Shown here one piece after another: positions 8,253 to 16,797 of a stretch of DNA of 64,000 bases. Position 1 is the stretch's first letter. Every line of letters starts with the position of its first letter. Under the pieces are notes generated by a model that saw nothing but the letters and a program-made list of their open reading frames with translations, did not search any database and was not told where the DNA came from. The stretch lies in NCBI GenBank assembly GCA_903828565.1, contig CAIKMQ010000023.1, positions 1-64,000 of the forward strand, read 5' to 3'. Both the position numbers and the translations under genes were made by a program. The stretch comes from an uncultured Leptolinea sp. (GTDB taxonomy: Bacteria > Chloroflexota > Anaerolineae > Anaerolineales > Anaerolineaceae).

Positions 8253-9668
8253 CTACGGCGGGGGTGGGGTAGGAGCGGCGATCGTGATGGTCAGTACTTT
8301 CTCACTGTACAGGCCGCCATCATCGGTTACACGCAGAGTGACCGGGTAACTGCCGGCAGATCCTCCAGCCGGTGTGCCGCTGATGGTCGCTGTGCCAGCG
8401 CCGGCGGTTGCAGAGAATGTCAACCCGTCCGGCAGGGTACCACTGAGGGTGACCGTGCGCGTGGTGTCACAATCCGCATCGCTCGAAGTTACATTATAGG
8501 TGAACGCATCCCCTTCCACACCAGAGGTGGTGGATCCACTGGTAATGGCAGGGGTGAATTCGTTCACATTCACCGCATCAATCGTGAACACTTCCTCACG
8601 GCTGAAATTCGTCGAGTCTTTCACCCGCACACGTATACTGTATGTGGCTTTTGATTCACAGTTTAAGACTGCCGCATTCTTCAGAAGGCCAGCTGAGCTC
8701 AACCCGAATAGGGCATTATCTGTGCTGCCGGTACCGCTAACGAGCGAGAAGTTCATAGTTCCGCCGTTCGCATCGGTGGCATAGAACGTCCCGATGGTCG
8801 TGCCGATGATCTTGTTCTCTTCAACGATCAGTGGATCCGGGTCTGAATAGATATCTTCCGGCGCAACCTGCGAGCCATCTGTCACATAAAAGGTTACGGT
8901 GCCATGCGAAGTAGAGCCGCCGTCCGTCTGGATCTTATAACCGATGCTGTCCAGACCGACGAATCCTTCGGCAGGATAATAGGTGATACTTGAATCAGAG
9001 ATAATCCTGACCTTGGCACCTTCCTTGGTCGTATATTGTTTTTTGGTATCCTGCATGCAGTCATATGCACAATTTTCCAGCCCAACGATACGGACTGGAT
9101 TGCCTAGCAGGATATCATTGGCAGTCAGATTTGCTGTCACCGAAGAGGGGTAAATATCCGAATAAACTTCGTCATTCACCGCCAGAATACCACAAACACC
9201 CGGTGCGCAAGGGGTCTTTGTCGGGGCTGGTGTTTTTGTTTTGGTGCTAGTTTGAGTTTTTGTGGGATACTCAGCGGTCGCGAGGCTGGTCGCAGTCCGC
9301 GTGGCAGTGGTTGTGCTCGATGGGGTTAATGTGAGTGTGGCTGTGTTGGTCGCAGTGGCAGTTGAGGTGTAGCTGGGCAATACATAGATCGTACTGGTAG
9401 CTGTCGATGGAAGTGTTGCGGCCTTTACCGGGGTCTCAGTCGCTGCCTGGGTATGGGTCGGCAACATTGCAGCTTTCGTCCAGGTTGGTGGCAATTGTAC
9501 CAGTGTGGCAGTTGCTGTCGGTAGTATGACGGGTTTCGGCAGGCTGGCTGGCAGGTATTGGGAAGGGATTACCTGTTTCGGGTTGGAATACGCGATCCCA
9601 AACCAGCCGGCTGCCCCCAGAGTGGCTATCAATAAAATGATTGTGAGAAAATTCCAGATCGTTTTCAT
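8253..9668 (-). CDS. membrane-anchored surface protein with Thr-rich stalk and cadherin/Ig-like repeats
   Basis: 471 residues. One N-terminal hydrophobic helix (residues 5-27) acts as signal-anchor. Residues about 45-155 are a low-complexity Thr/Ala/Pro/Ser region (for example TATATNTATLTLTPSS), like a wall-spanning or glycosylated linker. Then come three beta domains: a Cys-containing cadherin-tandem-like unit with ANDILLGNP and FVGLDSIGYKI, a cadherin-like unit (SGTGSTDNALFGLSSAGLL), and a putative He-PIG domain (SGTLPDGLTF, ISGTPAGG, TLRVTDDGG). It ends in PTPPPP. Role unknown; adhesion or cell-envelope scaffolding is the obvious guess. The gene has its own TTGACA promoter and a 45-nt leader with AAAGGG. 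Confidence 0.8.
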   Translation of the reverse strand: MKTIWNFLTIILLIATLGAAGWFGIAYSNPKQVIPSQYLPASLPKPVILPTATATLVQLPPTWTKAAMLPTHTQAATETPVKAATLPSTATSTIYVLPSYTSTATATNTATLTLTPSSTTTATRTATSLATAEYPTKTQTSTKTKTPAPTKTPCAPGVCGILAVNDEVYSDIYPSSVTANLTANDILLGNPVRIVGLENCAYDCMQDTKKQYTTKEGAKVRIISDSSITYYPAEGFVGLDSIGYKIQTDGGSTSHGTVTFYVTDGSQVAPEDIYSDPDPLIVEENKIIGTTIGTFYATDANGGTMNFSLVSGTGSTDNALFGLSSAGLLKNAAVLNCESKATYSIRVRVKDSTNFSREEVFTIDAVNVNEFTPAITSGSTTSGVEGDAFTYNVTSSDADCDTTRTVTLSGTLPDGLTFSATAGAGTATISGTPAGGSAGSYPVTLRVTDDGGLYSEKVLTITIAAPTPPPP

Positions 9669-9720
9669 GGCCAGATCCCTTTAAATAAAGCACCAGCCTG
9701 CCTAGCAGACTTTCATTTTC

Positions 9721-9748
9721 AGTATAGACCAGTATTTTATCATGTCAA
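9721..9748 (-). promoter_or_regulatory. promoter of the surface-protein gene
   Basis: Minus strand: TTGACA (9748-9743), 16-bp spacer, TATACT (9726-9721). Predicted start near 9714, leaving a leader of about 45 nt before ATG 9668. Unlike the leaderless promoters in this window, this one feeds a gene that has a Shine-Dalgarno site. Confidence 0.7.
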
Positions 9749-9789
9749 GCAAGGGTGAGCGTTGCAGAATCGCCCTCATTTTCGCGGTC

Positions 9790-9817
9790 TTGAATAGAAT
9801 TGCTGGCGTGTTACAAT
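9790..9817 (+). promoter_or_regulatory. promoter of the GT2 gene
   Basis: TTGAAT (9790-9795), 16-bp spacer, TACAAT (9812-9817), predicted start near 9824. It is followed by GGGAG at 9827-9831 and ATG 9835, giving a very short leader of about 11 nt. Confidence 0.55.
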
Positions 9818-9834
9818 AAATATATAGGGAGAAT

Positions 9835-10512
9835 ATGGATCGCATTACCTGTATCGTTCCGGCCTATAATGAAGCGCCGCGCATCCTCGATGTATTGAAA
9901 CCTTTGCAAGATGCAACCCAAATCCACACCATCCTCGTTGTGGACGATGGCTCGCTGGATGATACCTGCCAGGTCGTACAAGATTACCTAAAATCGGATA
10001 ACCGTGTTTCCCTTCTGCGGCTGTCGCAAAACAGCGGTAAGGGATCTGCCTTTTTCCACGGCGTGGAGCATTCCACCGGGGAGTTCATCTTAATGCTAGA
10101 CGCTGACCTGATCGGCTTCAAGACAGAACATGTCGATCTACTCGTCCAGCCGGTGCAATCGAGTGACTGCGATATGACGATCGGCCTTTTCAAAGGCGGA
10201 GATTGGAAGACGGATTTTTCACACCTGGCAACACCCTGGTTGAGCGGACAGCGCTGCCTGCGCCGTGAACTCCTCAACGATGTTTCGCACACAGCTGCCC
10301 GCGGGTATGGATTGGAAGTCGCTATTTCAGCAGCGGCCAGACACCAGGGTTGGAGAACACAATATGTCGCGCTTCCTGGCGTCAGTCATCCGGTCAGCGA
10401 AGTCCATCGCGGCAATCCGGTGCGGGGATTTATTCACAGGATGAATATGTACAGCGATATCCTGCGAGGTTGGAACATCACAATACAGGAACGCCGTCGG
10501 TCACATCGCTAA
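9835..10512 (+). CDS. family 2 glycosyltransferase
   Basis: 225 residues, all soluble. GT-A fold blocks: TCIVPAYNEAPRILDVL at the N-terminus, VVDDGSLDDT near residue 40, SGKGSAFFHGVEHSTG, and the metal-binding DAD in LMLDADLIGF near residue 88. Lacks the C-terminal membrane helices of dolichol-phosphate-mannose synthase types, so it is probably a cytosolic GT2 acting on a lipid or polyol acceptor. A monocistronic gene flanked by opposite-strand genes. Donor and acceptor cannot be read from sequence. Confidence 0.85.
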   Translation: MDRITCIVPAYNEAPRILDVLKPLQDATQIHTILVVDDGSLDDTCQVVQDYLKSDNRVSLLRLSQNSGKGSAFFHGVEHSTGEFILMLDADLIGFKTEHVDLLVQPVQSSDCDMTIGLFKGGDWKTDFSHLATPWLSGQRCLRRELLNDVSHTAARGYGLEVAISAAARHQGWRTQYVALPGVSHPVSEVHRGNPVRGFIHRMNMYSDILRGWNITIQERRRSHR

Positions 10513-10540
10513 ACCTCTACGCTGATCCAATGTAGATCAC

Positions 10541-11308
10541 TTACAGATCCAGCAGAGCTTCCACAGCCAGCCAAAACAGCCCCTCGCGGATACCTCCCCG
10601 CTGCTGCCAGCCGCGTGGATCCCAACCGTCCTGTGATACCGAGTCCCCCCCGTATAAAAGTTGTCCAAACTCCACACCGCGAAAAGCAGCAACAGCCATG
10701 AAGGCTGCAGTTTCCATTTCCACAATGCTGCACCCCTGATTTACCCGCAAGGCGGCGCGTGCGCGCGTTTCGCGGTAGATGGCGTCGGTGGTCCATGTCT
10801 TGACCATTTCATAACTGACACCACGCCGCTCAAGAGTCCGGCGGATGGAAGCCAGCACATTCGGGTCCATCGCTACCTCCGGTGTGGGAGGAAGATAGGC
10901 ATAGGAAGTCCCTTCATCCCGCAGCGCACTGACCGGCAGCAGGATCTTCCCCGGTTCGAAATCCTTGCGCAATACGCCGCAGCCGCCACAAGCGATGAAC
11001 TGCCGGCAACCACGGGCGATCATTTCCTCCATGTTTGCGGCTGCCAGCGGCGCACCTACCCCGGGGTTGAGAAGCATGAATTCCGAGCCATTTGCCTGTA
11101 CTCTATAAACAGGATGGGGGCCCATCTCCGAAATGAGTGGTTCCACTTCCACTGCCTGCCCCGAATTCACCAAGCGGGCAATGACATCCATGAAGAAGCA
11201 GAGCACAGCCCTGGGAGAGTAGTCGCGCGGGCGGATCACACGGGAAGGTTCGATGATCGCTTCCCGGGTAGGGTCATAATCCAGAATGGGGTATATCTCC
11301 GGGTCCAC
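10541..11308 (-). CDS. nucleoside phosphorylase (PNP/UDP family)
   Basis: 255 residues from GTG 11308, with AAAGGGA as ribosome site. Family blocks: NPGVGAPLAAANMEEMI (phosphate/ribose loop), FIACGGCGVL, RDEGTSYAYLPP, and the ribose-binding EMETAAFMAVAAFRG near residue 205. It releases ribose-1-phosphate from a nucleoside. A second, different member of the family is at 41.4-42.2 kb, whose features are closer to uridine phosphorylase. The substrate here is not assignable. Monocistronic between GT2 and the TPR-like gene. Confidence 0.85.
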   Translation of the reverse strand: MDPEIYPILDYDPTREAIIEPSRVIRPRDYSPRAVLCFFMDVIARLVNSGQAVEVEPLISEMGPHPVYRVQANGSEFMLLNPGVGAPLAAANMEEMIARGCRQFIACGGCGVLRKDFEPGKILLPVSALRDEGTSYAYLPPTPEVAMDPNVLASIRRTLERRGVSYEMVKTWTTDAIYRETRARAALRVNQGCSIVEMETAAFMAVAAFRGVEFGQLLYGGDSVSQDGWDPRGWQQRGGIREGLFWLAVEALLDL

Positions 11309-11356
11309 TACATTCCCTTTCTTTTTTCCGGTTTTTTACAACAATCCAAAATATTG

Positions 11357-12325
11357 CTACTTTCCCCGATAACTTTCGATGCCTGGCCGGGCCATATTGT
11401 AATGACGCATTGCCATTTCCAGCGCGGCTGCCGCCCATTCATCGCAGGTCTTATCTGTGGCAATGCTGCCGGTGTAAGACATCAGAGTAGTCAGGAGATC
11501 ACCGGTCACCGTGCATCCTCCTCCTCCCGCCCAGATATCAGATATCTGGGCGACAGATTCCCACCCAAGGATCGCCAGGCCCATCTCATCCCGCTGATAA
11601 GCCAGCTCTTCCGGCCAATCCACCAGCAGGCGTTCATAAGCCACCTTCGTGATCTGCTCCTGGATATTGAAAGCACCCAGGTTTTGACTGCCGTCACTGT
11701 AAGCCATCAGTATTTCAGCTTCATCCATAAAAGCAGCCATCCGTTCCTTAAATGGCTGCGGTTTCTCAAGTTCCACCGACTGGAAGAGCCCTTTGGTAAA
11801 AAGGATCCCCGCCCCACCGATGAGCAACAAGACTGCCAGGGCTGCGGTAACCCAGATCCACAATTTTTTCGGAAGGTGAAGGCGCAAGCCATGACGTTTT
11901 CTATGCACCAGGTGCGGACGTTCGGTTGCCGCGCTCCATTGTGGCATTTCCAACCCCTCCAGAGGGTCGCCACCAGACCGGATGGTATACTGCGGCTGTG
12001 GTGGCGGTTCTTCCCTTCGCTCTACCTGAGGTACAGCTCTGGCAGGGCGTCCGGGTGGCAGGAATGGCTCGCCGGAGCGCGAGGTTATTTGGAAGGTAGG
12101 ATGTTCGATCTCATCGAGGGCGATCGGATTGCGTGGATTAGCCTTCAAGGCTTGCTGCATGCAATACAGGCGCCGTTCTGGCTCGTGAAGACATTCAGCC
12201 AGCCAGACCCAGGCAGCATCATTGGCCGGGTCGTTTTGCACCACCTTCGCCAGTAAACGGGCAGCATCTTCCAGCCGGCCAGCCCGTATCAGGTCTATTC
12301 CCTTTTCAAGAATGTTGTCATTCAT
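11357..12325 (-). CDS. single-pass membrane protein with N-terminal TPR-like repeats
   Basis: 322 residues from ATG 12325, which has an excellent AGGAGGAAGTG site. The reading frame extends further upstream, but without such a site. Residues 1-65 form about two TPR-like helical pairs (LIRAGRLEDAARLLAKVV, NDAAWVWLAECL, ALKANPRNPIALDEI). A Pro/Arg-rich linker follows, then one transmembrane helix near 160-182 and a C-terminal extracytoplasmic domain of about 140 residues that I do not recognise. It lies 72 bp downstream of the DNA methyltransferase gene in the same orientation, probably co-transcribed. Function unknown. Confidence 0.7.
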   Translation of the reverse strand: MNDNILEKGIDLIRAGRLEDAARLLAKVVQNDPANDAAWVWLAECLHEPERRLYCMQQALKANPRNPIALDEIEHPTFQITSRSGEPFLPPGRPARAVPQVERREEPPPQPQYTIRSGGDPLEGLEMPQWSAATERPHLVHRKRHGLRLHLPKKLWIWVTAALAVLLLIGGAGILFTKGLFQSVELEKPQPFKERMAAFMDEAEILMAYSDGSQNLGAFNIQEQITKVAYERLLVDWPEELAYQRDEMGLAILGWESVAQISDIWAGGGGCTVTGDLLTTLMSYTGSIATDKTCDEWAAAALEMAMRHYNMARPGIESYRGK

Positions 12326-12397
12326 CACTTCCTCCTGCCAACAGCGCTCTCCGCGTTCAGCGGATACTGACAGGAGTGCAAAATTCATACCAGCCAT

Positions 12398-13237
12398 TCA
12401 AGGCTGATGGATCCAACTGATCTCCGCCCTTTCCGCGAACCGGGAACGCATGACTTCCCATGCCTGCGGGTTGCTGTCTATCAGCGTGAAGTTGCGCCCC
12501 AGTTCAAGACAAGCCGCACCGGTCGTCCCGCTGCCGGCAAAGAAATCCAGCACTTCATCGCCCGGGTTGGAGCTGGCCAGCAAAATCCGCCGCAAGATGC
12601 CAAGCGGTTTCTGGGTCGGATAGCCGGTCTTTTCTCTGCCGTTTGTGGGAACGATGGTGTGCCACCAGGTATCGGTCGGGGTCTTGCCGCGTTCGGCTTT
12701 ATCGGGGCCGACCAGGCCGGGAGCCATATATGGGATTCGATCCAACGCTTCATAATTAAATGTGTACTTCTGGGGGTCACGCGCGTACCAGAAGATGGTG
12801 TCGTGCTTCGCCGGCCATTTCTTTTTGGACCGGGCACCGTAATCATAAGCCCAGATGATCTCATTGAGGAAGGAAGCGCGGCTAAAGATCTGATCCAATA
12901 GTACCTTACAGTAATGCGCTTCGCGGTAATCAATGTGAAAGTAGAGCGAACCATGCGGTTTCAGCAAGCGGTAAGCTTCCACCAGCCGGGGTTCCAGAAA
13001 GGACAGGTAATCATCGAACAGGTCAGTATATGCCCGCGATCCCACCTGGATGGTCTGGTACCGTTTGCCGGAAAACCCGGTGCGGTCTCCCGCTTCGTCT
13101 GCCTGCGTCTTGATCTGCGTGCGCTGCTGCACCTTGCCGGTATTGAAAGGCGGGTCGATGTAGATCAGGTCTACACTGGCAGAAGGCAGTGTCTGCAGGA
13201 TCTCAAGGTTATCACCAAAATAGACTGTACCGGACAT
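12398..13237 (-). CDS. orphan beta-class site-specific DNA methyltransferase (N6-adenine or N4-cytosine)
   Basis: 279 residues. Motif IV DPPFNTG appears near residue 28 and motif I FAGSGTTGAACLELGR near residue 236, the IV-before-I order of beta-class amino-methyltransferases. The conserved KPHGSLYFHID and GYPTQKPLGILRRIL segments are also present. DPPF is compatible with N6-adenine or N4-cytosine methylation. No restriction endonuclease or specificity subunit lies nearby, so it acts alone, perhaps in gene regulation or replication control like other solitary methyltransferases. ATG 13237 follows TAGAAT plus 6 nt with no Shine-Dalgarno box (leaderless pattern). Divergent from the WD40 lipoprotein. 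Confidence 0.9.
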   Translation of the reverse strand: MSGTVYFGDNLEILQTLPSASVDLIYIDPPFNTGKVQQRTQIKTQADEAGDRTGFSGKRYQTIQVGSRAYTDLFDDYLSFLEPRLVEAYRLLKPHGSLYFHIDYREAHYCKVLLDQIFSRASFLNEIIWAYDYGARSKKKWPAKHDTIFWYARDPQKYTFNYEALDRIPYMAPGLVGPDKAERGKTPTDTWWHTIVPTNGREKTGYPTQKPLGILRRILLASSNPGDEVLDFFAGSGTTGAACLELGRNFTLIDSNPQAWEVMRSRFAERAEISWIHQP

Positions 13238-13243
13238 GGGTTG

Positions 13244-13249
13244 ATTCTA
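13244..13249 (-). promoter_or_regulatory. -10 box of the DNA methyltransferase gene (leaderless pattern)
   Basis: TAGAAT on the minus strand (13249-13244), exactly 6 nt before ATG 13237. No clear -35 at 16-18 bp and no ribosome site. Confidence 0.5.
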
Positions 13250-13282
13250 GCATAACCATACGCCTTCACCCGGGCATTATGG

Positions 13283-13288
13283 TTTAAT
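13283..13288 (+). promoter_or_regulatory. -10 box of the WD40 lipoprotein gene (leaderless pattern)
   Basis: TTTAAT at 13283-13288, exactly 6 nt before ATG 13295. The AGGG within the 6-nt gap is too close to the ATG to act as a ribosome site. No good -35 is visible. Confidence 0.5.
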
Positions 13289-13294
13289 AAGGGT

Positions 13295-15445
13295 ATGAAC
13301 TTTCGCATAATCCTTACCCTTCTGTTAATTACCGTCATGCTGGCTGCCTGTTCACCCGCTGCTCAAACACCAACACAGGCTGCTCTCCCCAACCCTGGAA
13401 GTGTTTCGCAGGATGACAACAGCCAGGCTGTTCCATCAGCGTCTGACACCCAGGTTGCGAAAGAGTCCCTAATCGCAGTAGTTGCCCCCACCCCAACCAC
13501 ACAATTCATCTATCCATCCCTGGAGACGCAAGAGATCACAGCGGATACTTTAAAAAACCTGGCAGAGATAAAAATGCTCGGGGACGGCCGTTACCGGGAT
13601 GTGGCTGCATCCGCGGACGGGAAATGGCTGGCGGTCGCATCCTCCCTGGGAGTGCGCCTGCATTCAGCGGTCACTCTGGATGAGTCCGGCTTTATTCGCA
13701 GTTCCGCCCCAATTGCCAGGGTTGTTTTTTCGCCCAATGGCAGCCTGCTGGCTGTCGGCGGGGAAGACGGCATGCTGCGTTTACACCCACTGTCTGAAGG
13801 GAAACCGATCGAAGGGGATGTCCGTGAGATCCGCGCCGGGTACTTCCCGCTGTTGGCAGTGGGATTCTCACCTGACGGCAGCCAGGTGGCAGCAGGTTCG
13901 CTCGACCGCACCATCAATGTCTGGAATACCATCAGCGGGGAGCGGACACGCAGTGTCTCAGGTTTTACTCTGGGTATTTCTACTTTGGCTTTCAATGCGG
14001 ATGGCAGCCTGCTGGCTGGCGCTTCGGTGGATGGCCAAACCCGCGTCTGGCGGGTTCGCACCGGGGAAGTGCTGGGGATCAGCGGAGAAAGCGATAAAAA
14101 GCGCCTCTCCGCCAGTGCGTATCCCATCCAGCTAGCCTTTTCTGTGGATGGGAACCTCCTGCTGATGCTGGCGGATGGTACGCTCCAAAAGTGGGATTGG
14201 CAAGCGAAAGAACGCCGGCCGCAACTGCTTTACACATCTGCCGGTGGAGCCGCTGGCGCGGTGTTTAATTCGGACGGGAGCCAGCTCATCATTGCAGATC
14301 AGGTTGGCACACTCCTGAGCGTTGACACAAAAAGCGTAATGCCGGTTCGCCAATTTAATACCGGGGAGAATATCCTGGCTGTCGCTCCGCTGCCGGATGG
14401 GAGGAGTGTTGCCCTGGCTGTCTATCCTTCCACTCTACTCCTCGCAGATATGGAAACCGGCACTGTCAGCGGAGCATTCGCACGGCTACCACAGGGTGGG
14501 AAACTGGTAGCAGGCACATTTTCGCCTGACGGTGCTTGGCTGGCCACATCTCACGCCGACGGGCTGGTACGTATCTGGGATACCCAGAATTACCTCCAAT
14601 ACCTCATCCTGCAGCCGCAGGAACAGGGCGTAATCCGCTCCCTTCAGTTCTCACCGGATGGCTCCCGGCTTTACTGCGGCGGGTCAGATATCCGCGGATA
14701 TGACACCACTGATCTCGCAGACGTGCTGCGGGATGCCAGCCTCACAAATAGCGGGCCGGTGACCATCACCCCATCTCCGGTACTCATCATTCCATCCGCA
14801 GGGACAGTTGGCAGCCTGGGTATCTCTCCGGACGGCAGTTTAATCGCAGCCACCTGGCAATTAAACAATACTGCCCGGTTCTACCGCCTGCCCGGCGGGG
14901 AAGCCCTAGCCAGCCTGACCCTCTGGCCAGACCCGGCCGAGATCGCCGTCTTCTCAACTGATGACGGCACACTGGCGGTCGGGGCGGCTGACCATAATGT
15001 CTACACCTGGTCGCTTCAAAACCTGCTCGGCTATTCCGGCGAACCAACCAGCGGCCCGGCCGAAGACTTGCTCATCCGCAACGAGTTCCCTGTCCTCGGA
15101 CTGGCTTTTTCACCAGATGGCAACCAGCTGGCAATCACCGGCAGCTACCCTCAGGGCAGGGTGGTGAAAACCATCAATGGCGGATTGATCTACCGGCTTA
15201 AAGGCGCAAAGGAACAGATCACAGCGGTTACCTTTGCACCTGCTACAGATCTGATCGCCAGCGGTGATGTCAATGGTCGTATCCGGCTGTATACCGCCAA
15301 TGGCGAGGACCCGGCCTTCACACTGACGGGGCATGCCGGCGCGGTCAATTGGCTGATATTCTCTCCAGACGGCAGCCAGCTGGTGAGCGGCGGAGAAGAT
15401 GGAACCTTCCGCATCTGGGGAATACCCCTCACCGGCACACCCTAA
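13295..15445 (+). CDS. WD40-repeat lipoprotein
   Basis: 716 residues. Signal peptide with lipobox LAAC near residue 19, then a Pro/Gln/Thr-rich tether of about 60 residues, then a long beta-propeller array. At least nine repeat cores are visible as variants of FSPDGSQLAAG, many ending in W or R plus a charged residue (IRVWRVRTG-, VRIWDTQN-, FRIWGIP-like ends). The coding DNA repeats too: GGCAGCCTGCTGGCTG occurs near 13739 and 14004. Length could build two seven-bladed propellers. Probably an envelope-anchored protein-interaction scaffold. Starts leaderless and is followed 18 bp later by the MFS gene. Confidence 0.88.
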   Translation: MNFRIILTLLLITVMLAACSPAAQTPTQAALPNPGSVSQDDNSQAVPSASDTQVAKESLIAVVAPTPTTQFIYPSLETQEITADTLKNLAEIKMLGDGRYRDVAASADGKWLAVASSLGVRLHSAVTLDESGFIRSSAPIARVVFSPNGSLLAVGGEDGMLRLHPLSEGKPIEGDVREIRAGYFPLLAVGFSPDGSQVAAGSLDRTINVWNTISGERTRSVSGFTLGISTLAFNADGSLLAGASVDGQTRVWRVRTGEVLGISGESDKKRLSASAYPIQLAFSVDGNLLLMLADGTLQKWDWQAKERRPQLLYTSAGGAAGAVFNSDGSQLIIADQVGTLLSVDTKSVMPVRQFNTGENILAVAPLPDGRSVALAVYPSTLLLADMETGTVSGAFARLPQGGKLVAGTFSPDGAWLATSHADGLVRIWDTQNYLQYLILQPQEQGVIRSLQFSPDGSRLYCGGSDIRGYDTTDLADVLRDASLTNSGPVTITPSPVLIIPSAGTVGSLGISPDGSLIAATWQLNNTARFYRLPGGEALASLTLWPDPAEIAVFSTDDGTLAVGAADHNVYTWSLQNLLGYSGEPTSGPAEDLLIRNEFPVLGLAFSPDGNQLAITGSYPQGRVVKTINGGLIYRLKGAKEQITAVTFAPATDLIASGDVNGRIRLYTANGEDPAFTLTGHAGAVNWLIFSPDGSQLVSGGEDGTFRIWGIPLTGTP

Positions 15446-15451
15446 TTTGGC

Positions 15452-15457
15452 TATAAT
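15452..15457 (+). promoter_or_regulatory. -10 box of the MFS gene (leaderless pattern)
   Basis: Consensus TATAAT at 15452-15457, exactly 6 nt before ATG 15464. It lies in the 18-bp gap after the WD40 gene. No ribosome site precedes the ATG. Confidence 0.62.
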
Positions 15458-15463
15458 GCTTGC

Positions 15464-16744
15464 ATGTTGAAAAAACTGACCGGATTGTATAACAGCCTGC
15501 CAGGCAATTTTTGGACACTGGCGCTGGGTATGTTCGTCGACCGGCTGGGTGGAGCGTTGATCTTCCCATTCTTCGCGCTTTACATTACTCAGCACTTCAA
15601 CGTCGGCATGACCCAGGTCGGCATTTTATTCGCGTTTTTCGCTGGAGCCAGCCTGATTGGGCAGACCATCGGCGGTGCTCTCACAGATAAGTACGGCCGG
15701 AAAAAGCTCATCATCTTCTCCCTCATCATGTCAGCAAGTTCCACCATTGTGATGGGCCTGGTGGATGACTTACGAACCTTTTATGTGCTGGCGATATTTG
15801 TTGGTATCCTGGCGGATACCGGCGGGCCGGCATACATGGCCATGATCAGCGACCTGGTTCCTGAAGAGAAACGCGCCAGCGGTTTTGCCATCCTGCGTGT
15901 CACCGCCAACCTGGCTGTCACCATTGGCCCGCTCATTGGCGGTTTGCTGGCAGGTGTGAATTACCTGTTGCTGTTCATCATTGATGCCATTATGAGCACC
16001 ATCACCGCCGGTATCATTTTCTGGAAGCTCCCTGAAACCATGCCGGCGAAAGCAGAAGCTGCCGCTGCCGGGACGAGCCTGGGCAGAACCATCCTGGGGT
16101 ACCTGTCCGTATTCAAAGACCGCTTGTACCTTAGCTTCATTGTGGTATCCATACTCAGCGTCATCGTATACATACAAATGAACAGCACATTATCCGTATT
16201 TCTGCTTAAAGTTCACCAGATCCCACCACGCGGTTTCGGGTATCTGCTTTCGCTGAACGCCGTGATGGTTGTTGTTTTACAGTATTGGGTCACCCGCGGA
16301 TTAAAGAAAGTCCCCTTGATGGCTATACTGGTATTCGGCAATCTCCTCTACGCCATCGGCTTCGGACTGTACGGTTTCATCTCTTCCTACGGGTTAATGC
16401 TGCTGGCGATGGCCATCATCACCCTGGGAGAGATGTTCGTAGTGCCTGTCGCGCAGACACTGGTCTCAGTTTTTGCACCGGAGGAGATGCGCGGCCGGTA
16501 TATGGCCATTTACGGATATGCCTGGATCATCCCCTCAGCGATCGGGCCATTGATGGCAGGGCTGGTGATGGATCACTACGATCCGAACTGGGTGTGGTAC
16601 GGCGGAGGTATCCTGGCTGCCATCTCTGCCATTGGCTACCTGGCCATCCATAGAGTCGCAGGAAAGCGCTTCCCATCCGCAGCGGACTCTGAAGCTGCGC
16701 GTATTGATCAACAATCGACCGTCACCCCGGTTGAAGCCGTATAG
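15464..16744 (+). CDS. major facilitator superfamily transporter
   Basis: 426 residues with 12 predicted membrane helices and a longer central loop near residue 190-205. MFS signature between helices 2 and 3: GGALTDKYGRKKLI near residue 74, with a second-half counterpart weaker. Family resembles drug/sugar efflux-type MFS proteins, but the substrate cannot be assigned. Residues EEMRGRYMAIYGYAW near 340 are typical for this subgroup. No Shine-Dalgarno site; TATAAT sits 6 nt before the ATG. A lipoprotein gene follows after 53 bp. Confidence 0.88.
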   Translation: MLKKLTGLYNSLPGNFWTLALGMFVDRLGGALIFPFFALYITQHFNVGMTQVGILFAFFAGASLIGQTIGGALTDKYGRKKLIIFSLIMSASSTIVMGLVDDLRTFYVLAIFVGILADTGGPAYMAMISDLVPEEKRASGFAILRVTANLAVTIGPLIGGLLAGVNYLLLFIIDAIMSTITAGIIFWKLPETMPAKAEAAAAGTSLGRTILGYLSVFKDRLYLSFIVVSILSVIVYIQMNSTLSVFLLKVHQIPPRGFGYLLSLNAVMVVVLQYWVTRGLKKVPLMAILVFGNLLYAIGFGLYGFISSYGLMLLAMAIITLGEMFVVPVAQTLVSVFAPEEMRGRYMAIYGYAWIIPSAIGPLMAGLVMDHYDPNWVWYGGGILAAISAIGYLAIHRVAGKRFPSAADSEAARIDQQSTVTPVEAV

Positions 16745-16797
16745 AATTAACATAACCGCCAAGCCGATACGCTACCTTGCCCATCCGGAGATCGTTC

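Noticed and set aside
9180-9480. Repetitive region as a possible CRISPR or minisatellite
   Set aside because: The repetition is of Thr/Ala/Pro codons within a coding sequence and lacks regular repeat-spacer units.
10661-12256. A 531-codon open frame on the plus strand
   Set aside because: It lies antisense to the nucleoside phosphorylase and TPR genes, has no ribosome site, and its composition (His, Arg, Cys, Gln-rich) is that of a shadow frame.
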